This document shows, in pieces, positions 1-6,038 of a stretch of DNA of 8,669 bases. The stretch's first letter is position 1, and each line of letters opens with the position of its first letter. Origin of the DNA: JARBAK01 sp034472185 (GTDB lineage: Bacteria > Pseudomonadota > Alphaproteobacteria > Rickettsiales > Midichloriaceae); the NCBI GenBank assembly GCA_034472185.1, contig JARBAK010000004.1, positions 1-8,669 on the forward strand. The letters are read 5' to 3'. The notes beneath the pieces are model-generated. The model was given only the letters and a program-made list of their open reading frames with translations, had not been told where the DNA came from and did no database searches. Both the position numbers and the translations under genes were made by a program.

Positions 1-156
1 ATTTTTCGCATAATCATTAAATTGATTAACTTTAAGCAAATAATACTCGGGATATATGTCAGATACGCTATTTTTGCTGTACTGCTCCTTCTGTGTGGCA
101 TTTATAAATACGTTTTTTACGAATATTAGCAGCAATGATCGAACTGTTCCATACTC
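1..156 (-). CDS. Partial open reading frame running off the left edge, product unknown
   Basis: On the minus strand the frame is open from just after a TAA at 157-159 to the first base of the window, giving about 52 codons with no stop. There is no ATG; the first plausible start is a TTG at 133-135, giving a short hydrophobic start (LLLIFVKNVFI) and then a polar, tyrosine-rich stretch (DIYPEYYLL). No Shine-Dalgarno sequence is visible before the TTG. The composition looks protein-like, but in AT-rich DNA an open frame of this length can occur by chance. It could be the 5' part of a gene continuing outside the window, or a remnant. I do not recognise the family. Confidence 0.25.
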
Positions 157-357
157 TTATTCTCTCATAACTTACATCTATGCCACAATGCAGCAATGTC
201 ACATAAACTCATCGTAAACTCATCGATGATACAACAATACTGTGTGGATATCTGTGTCTTTTACACATCAGCTTTTATGATTTTTGTTGTTTTCAGATAC
301 TACATCCAACATTCTATAAAACCTTAATATTTAACTTAAAGGTACCGTGAAAAGAGC
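157..357. other. Non-coding stretch before mazEF, with an 11-bp tandem duplication
   Basis: No frame of useful length is seen on either strand. The only structure found is an exact 11-bp tandem duplication TAAACTCATCG at 204-214 and 215-225. The 9-mer GCAGCAATG also occurs twice, near 129 and 190. Confidence 0.4.
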
Positions 358-388
358 TTGCAATAACGATTGCGAAAGTATATACTTT
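358..388 (+). promoter_or_regulatory. Probable mazEF promoter with overlapping operator palindrome
   Basis: TTGCAA (358-363), a 17-base spacer and TATACT (381-386) form a plausible sigma70-type promoter. A perfect 14-bp palindrome, AAAGTATATACTTT (375-388), covers the -10 element, as expected for an operator bound by the MazE or MazE-MazF complex in negative autoregulation. Start of transcription would be near 393, about 24 bases before the mazE ATG. A second -10-like TATAAT lies at 403-408 but would give an almost leaderless message. The promoter is read from the sequence; its regulator is inferred from the family. Confidence 0.5.
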
Positions 389-416
389 GTATATCTATAT
401 TTTATAATTGCTGGTT

Positions 417-650
417 ATGCAAACGAACATACAAAAATGGGGCAATAGTTTGGGAATCAGGATACCCCATTATTTACTTAAAAAACTTTCTCTTCACGAC
501 GGTTCTGTAGTGGAAGTTATTATGCAAGACAATAAAATTGTCTTATCTCCGATAAAATATAATTTGAGAGATTTCTTAGAGCAAATTTCTGATAACAATA
601 AACATGATGAATTTTGGCAAGATAATGGTAAAGGGATAGAGGAATGGTAA
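417..650 (+). CDS. mazE: MazE-family antitoxin (AbrB/SpoVT fold)
   Basis: Antitoxin of a type II toxin-antitoxin module: it binds and neutralises MazF and, with it, represses its own promoter. The 77-residue product carries the hallmark MazE N-terminus, K-W-G-N-S-x-G-x-R-I-P at residues 7-17, which forms the swapped-hairpin DNA-binding domain. Its acidic, flexible tail ends in a tryptophan (GIEEW), like the toxin-binding tail of E. coli MazE. I chose the ATG at 417 because the distance to the WGNS motif matches the family; an in-frame TTG at 408 would add three residues. No strong Shine-Dalgarno sequence precedes 417. The stop overlaps the mazF start (ATGGTAA), so the two are translationally coupled. 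The gene looks intact. Confidence 0.9.
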   Translation: MQTNIQKWGNSLGIRIPHYLLKKLSLHDGSVVEVIMQDNKIVLSPIKYNLRDFLEQISDNNKHDEFWQDNGKGIEEW

Positions 651-982
651 CCTATGTGCCTAAACGTAGAGACATTGTTTGGTTGGAGTTCGAACCACAA
701 ACAGGCAAAGAGATACAAAAAATTAGGCCCGCTTTAGTAATATCACCAGAAAGCTACAATCATAAAGTTGGGTTAATGCTTTGTGTTCCTATTACTAGTA
801 AAATTAAGAATTACCCATTTGAAGTTAGATGTCAGTTTAATAAAACTGAAGGAGTGATACTAGCTGATCAGGTCCGCTCCCTTGATTACAAAGCAAGAAA
901 TGTACAATATATTACTCAATGTTCGGAGAAAATAATGGCAGAAGTTATTGAAAAATTCTCTCTTTTAATAAATTTGACATAA
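644..982 (+). CDS. mazF: MazF-family endoribonuclease toxin
   Basis: Sequence-specific mRNA interferase that cuts single-stranded RNA and halts translation when MazE is degraded. The 112-residue product is the usual length and aligns along its whole length with E. coli MazF as I remember it: RRDIVWLEFEP at the N-terminus, G-K-E then R-P-A-L-V-I-S-P, LCVPITS, NYPFEV, and G-V-I-L-A-D-Q-V-R-S. Residues expected to be catalytic are present: E23, R28 and T51, corresponding to E24, R29 and T52 of the E. coli protein. The start overlaps the end of mazE, with AAAGGG at 630-635 as a ribosome binding site 8 bases upstream. No lesion is visible, so the toxin is probably active. The cleavage sequence cannot be predicted from this. 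Confidence 0.93.
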   Translation: MVTYVPKRRDIVWLEFEPQTGKEIQKIRPALVISPESYNHKVGLMLCVPITSKIKNYPFEVRCQFNKTEGVILADQVRSLDYKARNVQYITQCSEKIMAEVIEKFSLLINLT

Positions 983-1012
983 TAAATTCAATAAAATACT
1001 AAGCGACAAGGA

Positions 1013-2156
1013 TTATCTAAAAAGTCCAACTCCTTTAATTTCATGTTTTATTCCTTCAACAAAAGACTTATTCAGGCACTGCTTCTTCGCTTTATAATAT
1101 ATTTCAGAAAGATGTCCCTGTCTTTTCGCCGTAAGGTCTATACAAGCTATAATATATTGACCATATTCAACCTCGTTAGAGAAGGGCAATTTTTCCCTTC
1201 CTCCCATATTTTCCATGCTTTTATAGAGAGTTTCGCCTATTGAATGCAACTTCTTACTAAAATCAATGTTTACCACTTTTTTCAATGACTCGAATAGATG
1301 ATCTTTTGTTATAAAATCTGTCATCCTAATTGAACCTAGTCCAACATTACCCTGTCCTTGATATGTTACATTCCCCCCCTCTTTACTGGGATCATAATAT
1401 TCTCTTCCTGGCATTAACGCGTTACCGTATGTTGTTACGTATTTAAACAAATCATCTAAACTTCTGAGGTTATCTTCAGGTATTTCAAACGCATACTTAT
1501 TGTGTGTTGGATCTGGCGCATCTAATTCATGTGGTTCTTTAAAACTTGCGTCCAAATCAACTTTTGCAATAACCCATTTATATCCACTGCCTTCAGGAGC
1601 CGGAGCGAAGCCTATATTACCGGGATTCGGATCACCACCTCCAATAATATACTGTACTATAAAATTATCCGTGATTGACTGTGGATCAGTGTTTTGGAGC
1701 ATTTCCTTCAACTCCTCGAGGTATGCTGTGCTGTTTGTTTCGTGAACTATGTCGTTTTTTCTGTGAATATTAACTTCTCCTGTATCATCGATACAGTGAT
1801 GCTTTTTGGCTATATCTTTTATACTCTTCATCTTCTCTAATCTTTTTAACTACAAAAATATTGCCTTCCTGGATGGTAGAGTTAAAAAACTTCGGTTTAG
1901 TCGATCCAGAACCAACCTCCTGCCAGAACCTCAAATACTGGTTATCTATAAGATATTCTTCCAAAAATTAACGCTGATAGTCTTCTAGTATAAATGGCGA
2001 AAATTCCCCAGCTGTATGATTCAATGTACGCTCCAAAGTCTGCATTGAATCATTTTCCTCACCAGAAACCGACGTACCACTAACTCTCCTGTTCATAACA
2101 ACAACGCTTGCTATCCAGAGATCCAGCGCGGCTCTCAGTAATCTTCTAATGTTCAT
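1013..2156 (-). pseudogene. Broken kinase-like gene (PI3/4-kinase-like or HipA-like catalytic core)
   Basis: Read as one gene of about 380 codons with two lesions. It starts at ATG 2154-2156 behind a very strong AGGAGGAGG. The frame then meets a TAA at 1968-1970, but stays open beyond it down to 1785 and encodes a nucleotide-loop-like segment (EVGSGSTKPKFF, then NIFVVKK). Between about 1788 and 1849, where there are two A/T runs, the coding frame shifts; from 1831 to 1013 it continues as a 272-codon frame. That part carries GGGDPNPGNIG, with D and N spaced as in the D-R-H-x-x-N catalytic loop of PI3/4-kinases, and then AKVDLDASF, resembling their DFG-type metal-binding motif. Family assignment rests on these motifs only. 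The 272-codon part could still be translated from 1831, but would lack the N-lobe. It lies just downstream of the 264-residue gene, same strand, 22 bases apart. Confidence 0.55.
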
Positions 2157-2178
2157 AAACACCTCCTCCTATATCTTA

Positions 2179-2973
2179 CTACCACTCGAACGAGTAGCTA
2201 CATTCTAATCCATCAGACAGTGTCTTAACACCCTCATAGTTATTATGCATTACACGCGTATAATAATCCATTTGTTTATAATAAACATAATCTCGCTCTT
2301 CACACATTGGACAGTCAATGAGTTTTTCTTCATCAATTACTTCAGTTATAATTTGGCGGATTGAATCTTCAGGGATACTAAGAATTTTTCCATAAGCATC
2401 TTGCAATTTTTCTATATTACATCCTGCATTAAGCCATTTACCACATTCTTTATTAATAAAGGCAGTCGGGAATAATTCCCCTTTCTCTGATAACAAGATT
2501 TTATGATCACGAAATTCAGTTTTCACAATTCTTTCTTGCATACTTATTTTATGGAAAGGATGTGCAAAATCATCAATGTACAAATATTGATTTCCACCGC
2601 TGTTAATACAAGAATACGAGCGGATCTCTAATCCCAAGAAAAAAGCTGTAGCATAAACATCTTCCATTCCTCGTACAGCTTGTGGATCGCATTCAACAAT
2701 GACAGCATGTTCATTAAGAAAGTATCCTACCGTGATCCAGTCGCCATTATTAACGAATTTAAGATTTGCAAAATTCTGTGGAAACAATGCATGAGCGACT
2801 CTCGATGCAGCAACCTCAAATAACGGCGAATAGCAAACTCTAGGCTGCATAAGATGAGAAGTGTCAGCGTTTATGTGACGAAATTGGTCTTGAATATACT
2901 GCTGGCCAATCACCTGGGTGCCGCTATCAGCGCAATTTTGCGAAACATATTCTACAAGTACTCTACCATCCAT
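2179..2973 (-). CDS. Hypothetical protein, possible degenerate kinase-fold protein
   Basis: The 264-residue product has no signal peptide or membrane segment and is probably cytosolic or an exported effector. The family is not recognised with certainty. Residues 52-76 (F-E-V-A-A-S-R-V-A then L-F-P and L-K-F-V) resemble the helix after the N-lobe in bacterial PI3/4K-like proteins. Residues 110-140 (A-F-F-L-G-L-E, an N at 124, then Y-I-D-D-F-A-H-P-F) sit where such proteins have the catalytic loop and DFG motif. The expected D-x4-N pair is not there, so any kinase activity is doubtful. A single CxxC (C221, C224) lies near the C-terminus. The stop is 22 bases from the start of the broken kinase-like gene behind it, suggesting one transcript and perhaps a duplicated pair. 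The start ATG has only a weak upstream GAGAG. Confidence 0.6.
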   Translation of the reverse strand: MDGRVLVEYVSQNCADSGTQVIGQQYIQDQFRHINADTSHLMQPRVCYSPLFEVAASRVAHALFPQNFANLKFVNNGDWITVGYFLNEHAVIVECDPQAVRGMEDVYATAFFLGLEIRSYSCINSGGNQYLYIDDFAHPFHKISMQERIVKTEFRDHKILLSEKGELFPTAFINKECGKWLNAGCNIEKLQDAYGKILSIPEDSIRQIITEVIDEEKLIDCPMCEERDYVYYKQMDYYTRVMHNNYEGVKTLSDGLECSYSFEW

Positions 2974-3027
2974 ATTCTTACTCTCTATATCATTAACTGA
3001 TTTTTCATTTAAGAAATCTATGCAATC

Positions 3028-3055
3028 TTTATAGGAAAAACGTATAATGGAACAA
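3028..3055 (-). promoter_or_regulatory. Candidate promoter for the kinase-like gene pair
   Basis: On the minus strand TTGTTC (3050-3055), 16 bases and TATAAA (3028-3033) lie about 55 bases upstream of the ATG at 2973. The -10 is good and the -35 is weak. No clearly better candidate was found in the AT-rich leader. Confidence 0.3.
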
Positions 3056-3157
3056 TATATTTCTTATTACTATGTCTCCATATATAGAAATTTAGATAAA
3101 TTAATATCTGTTTGAGGTATATCCTGTGGCCATAATTTTACTCTTTAAGTAGAATTT

Positions 3158-3328
3158 ATGCAAAGGGCAATAGCAAGGAAGGAGCATATCTTATGGCTTC
3201 AACTAAATTTAAGCCACGAACATTATCGGAAGAATCCGGTATTGATGGATATAAGAAGAGCAGAAAGAAGAAATGGTGCGCCCTGGTACTCACAGAAAGT
3301 CGCTGAAAAAGCGAAACGAAATCGATGA
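3158..3328 (+). CDS. Possible small protein of 56 residues, unknown
   Basis: The frame begins with ATG at 3158 and closes with TGA at 3326-3328, with a stop (TAA) 12 bases before the ATG. The product is basic and rich in R, K and E, containing RRAERRNGAPWYSQKVAEK near its end, with no membrane segment. There is no good ribosome binding site for this ATG. The frame overlaps a second small ORF (3193-3306) that has one, so at most one of them is probably real. A terminator-like hairpin follows at 3363-3385, consistent with a short plus-strand transcript. It may also be the tail of a decayed gene. No family is recognised. Confidence 0.25.
   Translation: MQRAIARKEHILWLQLNLSHEHYRKNPVLMDIRRAERRNGAPWYSQKVAEKAKRNR
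3193..3306 (+). CDS. Possible 37-residue small protein, unknown
   Basis: The ATG at 3193 is preceded by AAGGAAGGAG (3175-3184) at an 8-base spacing, one of the best ribosome binding sites in the window. The product is lysine-rich (GYKKSRKKKW) and ends at a TGA at 3304-3306. It lies inside, and in a different frame from, the 56-residue ORF. The strong binding site argues for translation starting here, and the shortness argues for a truncated or frameshifted gene. No family is recognised. Confidence 0.3.
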   Translation: MASTKFKPRTLSEESGIDGYKKSRKKKWCALVLTESR

Positions 3329-3362
3329 AGATCAGTATGCTAAGGATTAGAACTTACCTTAG

Positions 3363-3385
3363 AAAACAGGTCAAAGACCAGTTTT
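3363..3385 (+). terminator. Terminator-like hairpin
   Basis: AAAACAGGTC (3363-3372), loop AAA, GACCAGTTTT (3376-3385): ten paired positions with one mismatch, followed by a short T run. It is nearly symmetrical and could act on either strand. A second, weaker potential hairpin (TGAAATA/TATTTCA) with a T6 run lies just downstream, to about 3426. Confidence 0.45.
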
Positions 3386-3649
3386 GAAATAGTCTATACG
3401 AGTATATCGTTATTTCAGACTTTTTTGGTTGTGGCATAATTTTAGTATGCATAAGATTATCCTGTTGCTTCAGTTAGTTTTATAGCTTTTTGAGAAGAAA
3501 GGATCTCTTAGTTGTGACGGAAAAACCGAGAGGAACCAGCTTTCATCTTTGCCAGGCGATGATATTACTTTTAACATTCATCAAGATCCTAGCAATATTA
3601 GTTTGTCTGTTCTCCACTAAACGATTACACGATTATACTGATTACGCCA
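3386..3649. other. Stretch without a convincing gene
   Basis: Between the hairpin and yoeB no full-length gene is seen. A TTG-started plus-strand frame from 3490 runs into yoeB antisense and has no support. Another plus-strand frame is open over about 33 codons (around 3511-3617, reading ERNQLSSLPGDDITFN in its first part) and looks protein-like but has no start. Both may be remnants. Confidence 0.35.
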
Positions 3650-3904
3650 TCAATAATGGAAGCGGCATTGGACAATTACAACTTCCTCGTCTATCATCTT
3701 ATAAACCAAGCGGTGTTCATGATTCAATCTCCTCGACCAGTATCCAGATAGTTTAAATTGTAGCGGTTCCGGCTTACCAATCCCAGAAAATAGAGAGTGC
3801 TGTATTTCTTTTATCAATTGATTGATTTTCTGTGACATCCTCTTGTCATGCTGCTGCCAGTATAGATAATCTTCCCAAGCATCGTCTAAAAACATTATTT
3901 TCAC
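3650..3904 (-). CDS. yoeB: YoeB-family mRNA interferase toxin
   Basis: Ribosome-dependent endoribonuclease of the RelE superfamily that cuts mRNA at the A site and blocks translation initiation. The 84-residue length is identical to the classic YoeB. The core G-K-P-E-P-L then L-S-G-Y-W-S-R-R then E-H-R-L-V-Y and the C-terminal C-R-F-H-Y are all present. The catalytic residues fall at exactly the family numbering: E46, R65, H83 and Y84. The start is GTG at 3902-3904, chosen because it reproduces the family N-terminus (MK followed by hydrophobic residues); an ATG three codons later is possible. It follows yefM with a 12-base gap. It is intact and probably active. Confidence 0.95.
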   Translation of the reverse strand: MKIMFLDDAWEDYLYWQQHDKRMSQKINQLIKEIQHSLFSGIGKPEPLQFKLSGYWSRRLNHEHRLVYKMIDEEVVIVQCRFHY

Positions 3905-3916
3905 AAAAACGCTCGC

Positions 3917-4171
3917 TTATTCTGAAAATAATTGTTTTTCTGCATATTTCTTGTCCGCTATATCAGCTATACCTTTCGCCAATCTTGCAGCATTTTTCGG
4001 ACTACTCAACAAATGCATTGTTTCTTTAATTGCATTGTAGTCTTCTAATGACATCATCACAACAGGGCGTTGTTTTTGTGTTGTAATAATTACAGGTTGA
4101 TGATTCTCACACACATCATGCATCGTCTTGCTGAAATTTTTCCTAGCTTCTGTATATGTAATGGCTTCCAT
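3917..4171 (-). CDS. yefM: YefM-family antitoxin (Phd/YefM)
   Basis: Antitoxin that binds YoeB through its disordered C-terminal half and represses the operon through its N-terminal dimer. The product is 84 residues from the ATG at 4169-4171. Family marks are I-T-Y-T-E-A-R-K-N-F at the N-terminus, P-V-I-I-T then P-V-V-M-M-S-L-E-D-Y-N in the middle, and L-L-S-S-P-K-N-A-A-R-L before the tail. I prefer the ATG at 4171 over one at 4183, because the family starts two or three residues before the I-x-Y-x-E-A-R motif. No Shine-Dalgarno sequence is obvious for either. The gene precedes yoeB by 12 bases, and a promoter/operator lies about 60 bases upstream. Confidence 0.93.
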   Translation of the reverse strand: MEAITYTEARKNFSKTMHDVCENHQPVIITTQKQRPVVMMSLEDYNAIKETMHLLSSPKNAARLAKGIADIADKKYAEKQLFSE

Positions 4172-4229
4172 AATTATGACCATAAATTCATTAGTTTTAT
4201 CGATATTTAAAGTTGGTAATTGTTCTACT

Positions 4230-4259
4230 AATATACCATATATGTACCAATATGGTCAA
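4230..4259 (-). promoter_or_regulatory. yefM-yoeB promoter and operator
   Basis: On the minus strand TTGACC (4254-4259), an 18-base spacer and TATATT (4230-4235) form a good sigma70-type promoter, each element matching consensus at five of six positions. An exact inverted repeat, ACCATAT (4235-4241) and ATATGGT (4250-4256), fills the spacer. This is the position expected of an operator for YefM-type autorepression. Transcription would start near 4222. Confidence 0.6.
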
Positions 4260-4577
4260 CCAATACTTCACTCGTCAGTAGGGCTTTTAGGTGCTGAAGG
4301 AGCGGTAGTTGTTAGTATCGCTAATGACGCAATTCCCTCTCTTAAAGTTACAGCTGAGCTGAAGAGGGGATGTACACCTATAGCAACTATCGTTGTTTTT
4401 CTTATTTTATGTAGTGGCGGATTATTGGGCCTTTCTGCGTCTTATATTTGTCCTACAAAAAAACACGATTGTCATACAAATGTAGGACAATCCTCTCAAA
4501 GCCGCATAGATACTGCAAAAGCATGGCGGACAAATGTAGGACAAAATTGGAGGAATCTAAGATTTTATAAATGCTGA
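4242..4577 (+). CDS. Doubtful ORF with one hydrophobic segment and TNVGQ repeats
   Basis: This plus-strand frame is open over 111 codons from an ATG at 4242 that lies inside the yefM promoter; upstream of that the frame merely overlaps yefM antisense. The product would have one membrane-like segment (about residues 46-69, including IATIVVFLILCSGG) and a tail in which TNVGQ occurs twice (79-83 and 97-101). The TNVGQ codons coincide with a 15-bp DNA repeat that is also inverted at 4448. The tail may therefore be a mobile-element end read in frame, not protein sequence. No ribosome binding site is seen. More likely a decayed region than a gene. Confidence 0.2.
   Translation: MYQYGQPILHSSVGLLGAEGAVVVSIANDAIPSLKVTAELKRGCTPIATIVVFLILCSGGLLGLSASYICPTKKHDCHTNVGQSSQSRIDTAKAWRTNVGQNWRNLRFYKC
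4448..4544. repeat. Interspersed 15-bp direct repeat with one inverted copy
   Basis: ACAAATGTAGGACAA occurs exactly at 4476-4490 and 4530-4544. TTGTCCTACA at 4448-4457 is the perfect inverse of the last ten bases of both copies. The outer pair (4448 and 4544) could be terminal inverted repeats of a small element of about 97 bp. No transposase gene is present. Confidence 0.5.
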
Positions 4578-4622
4578 AAGCTCTATTAGCTATGCAACCG
4601 CAATAAATTGCACTACAGAATT

Positions 4623-4718
4623 CAGCTTTTTATCATAGTTATACTTAGCCAAAATCAAAAGCTGGATCCTTCATCATCTCATATATTCGCTTAATTCTAA
4701 GTATACATGATGGAGGAT
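4623..4718. repeat. Two adjacent stem-loop structures
   Basis: CAGCTTTT (4623-4630) pairs exactly with AAAAGCTG (4657-4664). Directly after it ATCCTTCATCAT (4666-4677) pairs with ATGATGGAGGAT (4707-4718) at eleven of twelve positions. There is no T run typical of a terminator. They may be a small non-autonomous mobile element or a structured RNA, and I do not recognise either. Confidence 0.4.
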
Positions 4719-5138
4719 GCGTTAAAGTGGTCAAGCAATCGAGCCATGATCTAAAAATGCTTTTCCTAAGATGAAGTAAGGTAATTTAGGATATAAGATT
4801 ATAAAAAGAGAGCAACTTACAAATGTAATGCTTAACACGGCGTATTAGGCAGCATACATCCTCTTATCCAAAATATATCGTAGAGAGAAGCCCTTATCCC
4901 CGAGATTGATTGGCTTTTTACTCATGATCATAGTTATCTCTCACACTTTGCCATCTTGATGGGTTTGGCTGCTTGCATCGCTTTGTTCAGCGCTAAACAG
5001 AGCAAAAGTCGCTGAATATGCCTCTATTCAACAATCTGGGAACGTACAAGATAATAGCACTGAACATAGCTTTAGAAGAGTATAGCAGATGCAAAAATTA
5101 AAGTTTTTATATGGCCTGATTAATCATACTCCCGATAA
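4719..5138. other. Decayed stretch without an intact gene
   Basis: Only fragments are seen. A plus-strand frame open for about 43 codons, from a TAG near 4880 to a TGA near 5012, contains a hydrophobic run (AILMGLAACIALFSA) but no suitable start. A perfect 7-bp inverted repeat TTCAGCG/CGCTGAA lies at 4986-4992 and 5010-5016. Nothing identifies the source gene. Confidence 0.35.
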
Positions 5139-5139
5139 A

Positions 5140-5302
5140 ATGTTTTAGCATTTTTACGTAAAAACATTTAAATGCTCTTCACCTACTAAGCCAAATATCA
5201 CCCACTCTGACAACATCAAAACCTTTTTAGCGCTAAAATAGCGAAATGTTGAAACATTAATTTAATGCATTAAAACTCTTTATTGATTTAACATTTTAAT
5301 GT
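5140..5302. repeat. Cluster of short perfect palindromes in AT-rich DNA
   Basis: Three perfect 14-bp palindromes are present: TTTTTACGTAAAAA (5151-5164), TTTTAGCGCTAAAA (5225-5238) and TTTAATGCATTAAA (5261-5274). The first is flanked by ATGTTTT (5140-5146) and AAAACAT (5161-5167). Two near-palindromes also occur, AATGTTGAAACATT (5245-5258) and ACATTTTAATGT (5291-5302). AATGTT or its complement AACATT recurs through the block and again near 5350. Such arrays occur at plasmid origins, partition sites and multi-operator promoters. No rep or par gene is in the window, so the role is open. Confidence 0.5.
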
Positions 5303-5475
5303 CTTTACGTTCTCACATCAAAAAGCTGAAGCTTTTTCTGATCATTTAGAAACATTCACTAGGTCAGGTTAAGGTACGCTCCAATCTGATACAGCGGATG
5401 TTTTGAAGAACATGGAAAAATTACTTCTTGGATCTTCTTGAAGCAGTATCAACTCGAAGTATTTAACGAAAATTA
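5303..5475 (+). pseudogene. Possible decayed gene fragment
   Basis: From about 5293 a plus-strand frame reads KAEAFSDHLETFTRSG, hits a TAA near 5368, and continues open as QSDTADVLKNMEKLLLGSS to a TGA near 5440. The residue mix looks protein-like across the stop, but there is no start or recognised motif. The evidence is weak. Confidence 0.2.
5320..5337 (-). terminator. Possible bidirectional terminator hairpin
   Basis: AAAAAGC (5320-5326), loop TGAA, GCTTTTT (5331-5337) is a short symmetrical hairpin with a T run on both strands, about 140 bases beyond the end of the minus-strand metallopeptidase unit. Its stem has few G-C pairs, so strength is doubtful. Confidence 0.35.
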
Positions 5476-6030
5476 TTAATTTAGAGACTTACTCCGAGGT
5501 TTATTAGATTGTTGCTCCTCCTTAGTAATTTTTTCTATCCAACTACCTGCTCTCCCACGTTCGTACACAGGTGCTCTTTCATGTTGTTGCACTTGCTCCT
5601 TCTGGATAAAGAGGTTCTTCTGTTCCTCTGTTTTGTGTAACTGCTGTTGTGCTTCCCTCATTGTTTTTGATACTGTAGTATATGTTGACTTTACAGCTTC
5701 TATTCCTTCTCGAAGAAATTGTGGTAAATCTAATCCTAAATTTTTAGCGACATCTTGATATTCTTTAAAAAACTCACGTAAAAATGCAAACGTTTTCTCT
5801 CCTTCTTGTTCTGTAAATACTTTTGTTTTTTCCTTCGCAACATTTTCCAAACGAGTTAAAAAACCTGGCTTGTAATCCTTATTATTTAATGCCTCTGATG
5901 CAATTTCAGAACAAATATTGGGTATTATCTCTCCAAGAAAATCCTTGAATCCTTCTTCTGAACTTTGTATTGTATCATGAAAATTAAAAACAAATTCGTC
6001 ACCAACCATATTATAGATTGGTGCTGGCAT
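5476..6030 (-). CDS. Hypothetical coiled-coil protein downstream of the metallopeptidase-like gene
   Basis: The 184-residue product is not recognised. No signal peptide or membrane segment is visible. The first two thirds are mixed acidic and hydrophobic helix-like sequence (for example FAFLREFFKEYQDVAKNLGL). Residues of about 115-150 are rich in Q, E and K with heptad-like spacing, suggesting a coiled coil. The C-terminal 30 residues are polar and basic (ending KPRSKSLN) and probably disordered; such tails can carry secretion signals in effectors, but that is speculation. The start ATG at 6028-6030 has AGGA directly after the stop codon of the upstream gene, and the gap between the genes is 8 bases. 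The two are thus translationally coupled, and the protein is likely a partner, chaperone or co-effector of that product. Confidence 0.75.
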   Translation of the reverse strand: MPAPIYNMVGDEFVFNFHDTIQSSEEGFKDFLGEIIPNICSEIASEALNNKDYKPGFLTRLENVAKEKTKVFTEQEGEKTFAFLREFFKEYQDVAKNLGLDLPQFLREGIEAVKSTYTTVSKTMREAQQQLHKTEEQKNLFIQKEQVQQHERAPVYERGRAGSWIEKITKEEQQSNKPRSKSLN

Positions 6031-6038
6031 ATTTTCCT

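Noticed and set aside
494..718. Minus-strand 74-codon frame across mazEF
   Set aside because: Lies antisense to the secure mazE and mazF genes; a shadow frame.
1043..1988. Plus-strand frames of 60-81 codons at 1043, 1500 and 1806
   Set aside because: Antisense to the kinase-like gene, with no ribosome binding site or recognisable content.
3490..3756. Plus-strand 88-codon frame starting with TTG
   Set aside because: Its second half is antisense to yoeB and the first half has only a weak hydrophobic stretch; no family features.
3832..4029. Plus-strand 65-codon frame
   Set aside because: Entirely antisense to yoeB and yefM.
4475..4484. TACAAATGTA as a BlaI/MecI/CopY-type operator (TACAnnTGTA)
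   Set aside because: The second repeat copy reads GACAAATGTA and breaks the palindrome, and no such regulator or target gene is nearby; probably chance.
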